NCBI GenBank assembly: GCA_003565815.1 | Contig: PXAS01000231.1 | Coordinates: 1 to 7,104 of the forward strand | DNA from: PVC group bacterium | Lineage (GTDB): Bacteria; Verrucomicrobiota; Kiritimatiellia; SS1-B-03-39; UBA6053 | Reading direction: 5' to 3' | Length of the DNA: 7,104 bases | In this document: positions 6,501 through 7,104 of the stretch, piece after piece | Position numbering within the stretch: position 1 is the stretch's first letter | Layout of the letters: each line of letters begins with the position of its first letter | Notes under the pieces: model-generated | Seen by the model: only the letters and a program-made list of their open reading frames with translations | Database searches by the model: none | Told to the model about the DNA's origin: nothing | Translations under genes and position numbers: made by a program

Positions 6501-7104
6501 TTGACAATCGGCGTCTACTACAGCGACGGCCAGACGCCGATTGGCGGGGCGACGGTCAAGCTCGACAGTTGGAATGGATATAGCGAGCAATGGACCGAGC
6601 GCGCGACGGGCACATCGGATGCCGACAGCGGGAGCGTGACCTTTCTGGCCTGGCCGACGACCCTCCCCGGTGAAAAATACCGGGTGCGTATTTTCAACTG
6701 GCAAGGAACTCATCAGGTGGGCTTGCTCGACAACGTGACGCTGGCGGACACCGATGCGGGAAACAGCTACTCGGTGACGACCTCGCAGGCGCCTCCGCCC
6801 GACCCCGAAATGGTGCTTATCCCCGGCGGCACCATCGCCGGGACGGACCCGGACTTAGGAGCGTACAGCCTGACGGTGGATCCGTTCTACATGGACCGCT
6901 TTGAAGTGACCAAGGCGCTGTGGGGCGAGGTCTTCCGCTGGGCCGTGACGCATGGCGGGTACAGTTTCGACCACGCCGGTAGGGGCAAGGAGGCGGACCA
7001 TCCGGTGCATACCGTGAACTGGTACGATGTGGTGAAGTGGTGCAATGCGAAGAGCGAGATGGAAGGGCTTGATCCGGTGTATCAGGTCGGAGGCGCGACG
7101 TATC
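489..7104 (+). CDS. Giant secreted multidomain protein with tandem SUMF1/FGE-like repeats (3' end outside window)
   Basis: One uninterrupted frame runs from ATG 489 to the window edge, 2205 codons without a stop. Domain order by residue: signal peptide 1-26; beta-rich FFRV module about 47-104; Ig-like about 107-209; unassigned beta-rich region about 210-646; Ig-like about 648-727; then SUMF1-type domains at about 735-990, 1196-1451 and 1657-1911, each followed by a linker of about 200 residues, and a fourth SUMF1 start at about 2108. SUMF1 hallmarks recur in each full copy: PGGT near the start, YRLPT..EWEYAARGG, FPWG, HANY, SPVGSFAANGY, GNV.EW, and CRV followed by GFRS. The protein is presumably exported and cell-surface or extracellular; the anchor, if any, lies beyond the window. 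True FGE activates sulfatases, but the first catalytic cysteine is replaced in every full copy, so I infer a binding or structural role. The frame and domain assignment are secure; the biological role is unknown. Confidence 0.93.
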   Translation, partial: MKTCRWNVWSGLALTFALLCTLPLRADWLTILRDTGQGDEPEEAARVVWPTDPGIRYELQESDDLEHWTTVEGFPTEAQALAQQYVIERETAGTRRFFRVRPLDDQPPAISGRTPAHGAFGVQRHSAITLDLVDATGIDPASILLTVGGHGSFTLADAELQFVDGKLVFDPGGEAALGVWGETIEISLTVADSLGNTETYAWSFRLELEPVYVEELFVFGSPDAVHRGQQVQPTPTSIMTQRWGNESGPIHMNESADPWHLERVGEDHLVIGYEGEAPSHFVVGLYLANITPVTMDEIFYRKITAVEDDPALSQLTLMTVEVPFAEIALQDSFRLAEDAVAFEVDADGGITRAIDLTTREGRPELESIEIDWSGMPVFGTYTGSEGSFESGFGLPLSDTPPGAVSWDSQLILDQASLRVTPELDLAFETSRLIELELLKADMVLRVDAALVPRYEIESESVATDERGTLWQQRYIIPVKMAWIHVQPSIDLAAGLSAGLSGSISGGATGGFSSTIVVDYERGRVPDMQYQHGILDRHFDVVQPAVLLNGPFNAYARLIAELDINVLSLTGFHVNVDPGTTLTGSATVQDLELASAELKIRLDAHLNAGMVLWGAGSPNGLPSLEPVSIVNPPWEYKWTHPEHAHLHFVQEPGNTTVREGQWLTLTSEARGPEAIRYQWYQDGLPIQTGRVLTRGNAHTGMAGQYHVRATSGGQSAVSKTATVMVSVPIDPEATPGGMMLIPGGTNAGTDPDVGAYSLVVDSFYMDRYPVNKALWDEVYHWAVTHGGYSFDRAGSGKAANHPVHTVNWYDVVKWCNARSEKEGRPAVYTVNGAVYRTGRSNDVVQTTAAGYRLPTDMEWEYAARGGLQSKRFPWGDTINHNHANYRANGSTYSYDTSPYTTLTYHPAYATGGTPHTSPVGSFAANGYGLHDMSGNVSEWCFDWHPSQVGWHRVLRGGSWDSGANLCRVAGRGNTSPSAVGAIAGFRSALSPDQEPEPVPTGTVWVDIKDADGTVRLPEGDLSAVHLHRVADEDERARVMDPGSNPAELSRVPYGTYTLKVYCRDMLAAVSLPFVVDAPEQTVVLHASDNRPLAITVYYSDEQTPFGGATVKLDSWSGHREQWTERASGTTDAVSGSVTFQTWPTTLPGETYRVRILNGLGTQVNVHDNVTLADTDAGSSYSVTITQAPPPDPEVLPGGMMLIPGGTNAGTDPDFGAYSLTVDWFYMDRYPVSKALWDEVHDWAVTHGGYSFDNAGSGRAANHPVHALNWYDVVKWCNARSEKEGRSAVYAVNGAVYRTGRSSDVVQTTAAGYRLPTDVEWEYAARGGLESRRFPWGDTIHHNHANYRANGSEYSYDTSPYTTLTYHPAYATGSTPYTSPVGSFAANGYWLHDMSGNVWEWVFDWFPSRVGMSRVLRGGSWEHGADRCRVAGRGYSSPTTAGAFTGFRSVLSPDQELEPVPTGTVWADIMDAGGTVRLSEGDLSAVHLHRVADEDERARVMDPGSNPVELSRVAYGIYALKVFCRDMRVAVSSPFTVDAPDQTVVLHASEKRPLEITAYYSDGQTPLGGATVKLDSWNGYSGQWTERASDTTDAASGSVTFLTWPTTLPGERYRVRIHNFQMSQVGVHDNVTVADTGAGSSYSMTTSQALPPDPEVLPEGMVQIPGGTNSGTDPDFGAYILTANPFFMDRYPVTKALWDEVYDWAVTHRGYDFDNAGSGKAANHPVHTVNWFDMVKWCNARSEKEGRPAVYTVEGAVYRTGRNDVVQTDAAGYRLPTRVEWEYAARGGLESTRFPWGYTIDHSHANYLAKGLYSGYDSSPYTTYTYHPEYATGGTPYTSPVGSFAANGYGLYDLIGNVQEWCFDSHPTQTGSPRFYGGGGWSSRAEHCRVEVRNTSFSGIASDSMGFRSMLSPGPQPDPIPTGLIRVEVKDAGGITKVLLYRASDTGEQARVTDPDPHFSIRFSRVPYGTYSLAVFCWDMLVKVSDPFALDSPDQTVVLQAGEKRPLTIGVYYSDGQTPIGGATVKLDSWNGYSEQWTERATGTSDADSGSVTFLAWPTTLPGEKYRVRIFNWQGTHQVGLLDNVTLADTDAGNSYSVTTSQAPPPDPEMVLIPGGTIAGTDPDLGAYSLTVDPFYMDRFEVTKALWGEVFRWAVTHGGYSFDHAGRGKEADHPVHTVNWYDVVKWCNAKSEMEGLDPVYQVGGATY
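627..800 (+). other. Beta-rich N-terminal module ending in FFRV (residues 47-104)
   Basis: The segment reads VVWPTDPGIRYELQESDDLE, then HWTTVEGFP and, near the end, RRFFRVRPLDD. The pattern W...PG..Y.L..S.DL..WT.V...FFRVR is, from memory, a frequent short beta module in secreted proteins of Verrucomicrobiota and Kiritimatiellota. It is usually found next to Ig-like domains. Its ligand is not known to me. Confidence 0.55.
807..1115 (+). other. Ig-like beta-sandwich domain (residues 107-209)
   Basis: Begins PPAISGRTPAHGAFGV, continues with ITLDLVDATGIDPASILLTV, and ends WSFRLELE. The 'P..g..GV.....I...L.D.tGID..SI.LTV' pattern resembles bacterial Ig-like (Big-type) modules in which a 'D.tGId..Si' loop links strands. 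Probable spacer or adhesive domain. Confidence 0.5.
1116..2429 (+). other. Unassigned beta-rich region (residues 210-646)
   Basis: About 440 residues that I cannot place in a family. Strand-like alternation of polar and hydrophobic residues dominates, for example IELELLKADMVLRVDAALVP and the Gly/Ser-rich stretch AAGLSAGLSGSISGGATGGF followed by STIVVDYERG. Cysteines are absent. Acidic residues are frequent, and single Trp and Tyr residues are scattered. It is non-repetitive and lies between two Ig-like domains. It could be a large beta-sandwich or beta-solenoid surface domain; no catalytic motif was seen. Confidence 0.5.
2430..2669 (+). other. Ig-like domain (residues 648-727)
   Basis: Sequence runs VQEPGNTTVREGQWLTLTSE, then YQWYQDGLPIQTG, then MAGQYHVRATSG. 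The G..v.L...a.G...i.YQWY.DG.PI.......aG.Y.V.AT pattern is the I-set/Ig_3-like arrangement common in secreted bacterial proteins, with Trp in strand C and the aG.Y.V motif in strand F. It directly precedes the SUMF1 array and probably acts as a stalk. Confidence 0.7.
2691..3458 (+). other. SUMF1/FGE-like domain, copy 1
   Basis: 256 residues, from GGMMLIPGG to GFRSALSP, close to the usual size of the family. Motifs in order: FYMDRYPVNKALW, HPVHTVNWYDVVKWCNA, YRLPTDMEWEYAARGG, RFPWGD, HNHANY, SPVGSFAANGYGLHDMSGNV, RVLRGGSW, CRV, GFRS. The residue aligned with human FGE Cys336 is Ser (TCC 3366-3368), while the Cys341 position is Cys (TGC 3381-3383). C-type-lectin-like fold is expected from the family. 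Confidence 0.92.
3291..3446 (+). other. Hypervariable segment of SUMF1 copy 1
   Basis: Lies between GNV and GFRS and includes SEWCFDWHPSQVGWH, then DSGANL, CRV, and GNTSPSAVGAIA. Against copy 2 roughly one residue in three differs, while the preceding 200 residues differ at about one in ten. Constant islands (RGGSW, CRV, GFRS) separate the variable patches. Confidence 0.6.
3459..4073 (+). other. Linker module 1: two beta-sandwich-like domains and a Pro hinge
   Basis: 205 residues. The first half runs from VWVDIKDADGTVRL to VPYGTYTLKVYCRDM, resembling carboxypeptidase-regulatory-like folds ('vp.G.Y.l.v'). The second half has ITVYYSDEQTPFGGATVKLD, SGSVTFQTWPTTLPGETYRV and DAGSSYSVT, resembling Cna-B/SpaA-type or Ig-like sandwiches ('P..GA.V.L...t...G...F..wP...Y.V'). 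It ends in a PPPDPE hinge. Probably a stalk spacing successive SUMF1 heads. No isopeptide or metal site was identified. Confidence 0.55.
4074..4841 (+). other. SUMF1/FGE-like domain, copy 2
   Basis: 256 residues, gap-free against copy 1. It has 21 differences in the first 200 residues and 18 in the last 56. It keeps YRLPTDVEWEYAARGG, RFPWGD, SPVGSFAANGY and RVLRGGSW. The FGE Cys336 position is His (CAC 4749-4751); Cys at 4764-4766 is kept. Cys of the EWC motif in copy 1 is Val here (EWVFDW). Confidence 0.92.
4674..4829 (+). other. Hypervariable segment of SUMF1 copy 2
   Basis: Counterpart of 3291-3446. Variable patches read WEWVFDWFPSRVGMS, EHGADR and GYSSPTTAGAFT around the constant RGGSW, CRV and GFRS. 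Compared with copy 1, 18 codons change the amino acid and only four are silent; several codons differ at two or three bases. Confidence 0.6.
4842..5456 (+). other. Linker module 2
   Basis: Same length (205 residues) and architecture as linker 1. It keeps DLSAVHLHRVADEDERARVM, GGATVKLDSW, TWPTTLPGE.YRVRI and the PPDPE hinge. It is nearly identical to linker 1 in its first third and more diverged toward its end (RIHNFQMSQVGVHDN against RILNGLGTQVNVHDN). Confidence 0.55.
5457..6221 (+). other. SUMF1/FGE-like domain, copy 3 (most diverged full copy)
   Basis: 255 residues with a one-codon deletion in RTGRND. The family framework is present (YRLPTRVEWEYAARGG, SPVGSFAANGYGLYD, GFRS). Usually conserved spots have changed: FPWGD is FPWGY, and RVLRGGSW is RFYGGGGW. 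The FGE Cys336 position is Ser (TCT 6129-6131); the Cys341 position is kept (6144-6146). Probably folded, but under different constraint from copies 1 and 2. Confidence 0.9.
6054..6209 (+). other. Hypervariable segment of SUMF1 copy 3
   Basis: Counterpart of the segments in copies 1 and 2. It reads QEWCFDSHPTQTGSP, SSRAEH, CRV, EVRNTSFSGIASDSM, GFRS. Almost all positions outside CRV and GFRS, apart from short framework residues, differ from the other two copies. Confidence 0.55.
6222..6809 (+). other. Linker module 3 (shortened)
   Basis: 196 residues, nine fewer than linkers 1 and 2. A net eight-residue shortening removes the RLPEGDLS-type loop (DAGGITKVLLYRASDTG replaces the longer form), two single insertions occur, and VLP is lost at the hinge. 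The second half stays very similar: VYYSDGQTPIGGATVKLDSW, TFLAWPTTLPGEKYRVRI, then QAPPPDPE. Confidence 0.55.
6810..7104 (+). other. SUMF1/FGE-like domain, copy 4 (cut by window edge)
   Basis: The first 98 residues are visible: MVLIPGGTIAGTDPDLGAYS, FYMDRFEVTKALW, VTHGGYSFDHAG, HPVHTVNWYDVVKWCNA and VYQVGGATY. The PGG lead-in lacks the VLPGG residues present in copies 1 and 2. Its variable segment and cysteine positions lie beyond the window. Confidence 0.9.

Larger units (their letters stand above)
2691..7104 (+). repeat. In-frame tandem array of SUMF1-plus-linker units (three full, one partial)
   Basis: Equivalent ATG codons in the MxxIPGG motif fall at 2697, 4080, 5463 and 6810. The periods are therefore 1383, 1383 and 1347 nt, all multiples of three. 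Units 1 and 2 match codon for codon without gaps. Unit 3 is shorter by 12 codons: one lost in the RTGRSND/RTGRND segment, a net six lost in the linker, and five lost at the junction, where EVLPGGMMLIPGG becomes EMVLIPGG. The first linkers share almost unbroken identity over about 80 bases (3541-3620 against 4924-5003), pointing to recent duplication or gene conversion. The array continues beyond the window. Confidence 0.93.

Overview
The window is GC-rich DNA dominated by one very long plus-strand reading frame that opens at 489 and is still open at the right edge (7104; 2205 codons visible). Domain style suggests a free-living or gut/aquatic member of the PVC group, most likely Verrucomicrobiota or Kiritimatiellota. 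The clues are a secreted multidomain protein with an N-terminal 'PG..Y.L..S.DL..WT...FFRV' module, Ig-like domains and repeated SUMF1/FGE-type domains. This placement is inference; no marker gene is present.

Layout. 1-192 is the 3' end of a gene whose product resembles the C-terminus of HNH endonucleases. 209-373 is a 54-residue ORF with a perfect Shine-Dalgarno; it looks like the 5' stump of another HNH-type gene that has lost its catalytic part. 374-488 is a short intergenic stretch with a weak promoter candidate and a ribosome binding site. From 489 onward there is a single secreted giant protein. Its parts in order are a signal peptide, a small beta-rich module, an Ig-like domain, about 440 unassigned beta-rich residues, a second Ig-like domain, and then a tandem array. 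The array repeats a SUMF1 (formylglycine-generating-enzyme-like, C-type-lectin-fold) domain followed by a double beta-sandwich-like linker. Three full units and the start of a fourth are visible.

The first two repeat periods are exactly 1383 nt (461 codons) and the third is 1347 nt (449 codons), so all are in frame. Units 1 and 2 are closely related, but their differences concentrate in the last quarter of the SUMF1 domain, between the GNV and GFR motifs. There about a third of residues differ, against about a tenth in the rest of the domain. That is the segment diversified in the C-type-lectin-fold targets of diversity-generating retroelements (DGRs). No reverse transcriptase or template repeat lies in this window, so a DGR link is a hypothesis only. 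The first of the two cysteines used by true FGE is replaced in every complete copy, which argues for a binding or display role rather than sulfatase activation.

No tRNA, rRNA, CRISPR array or insertion sequence was recognised. Long minus-strand ORFs over the big gene are judged to be shadows of its codon usage.
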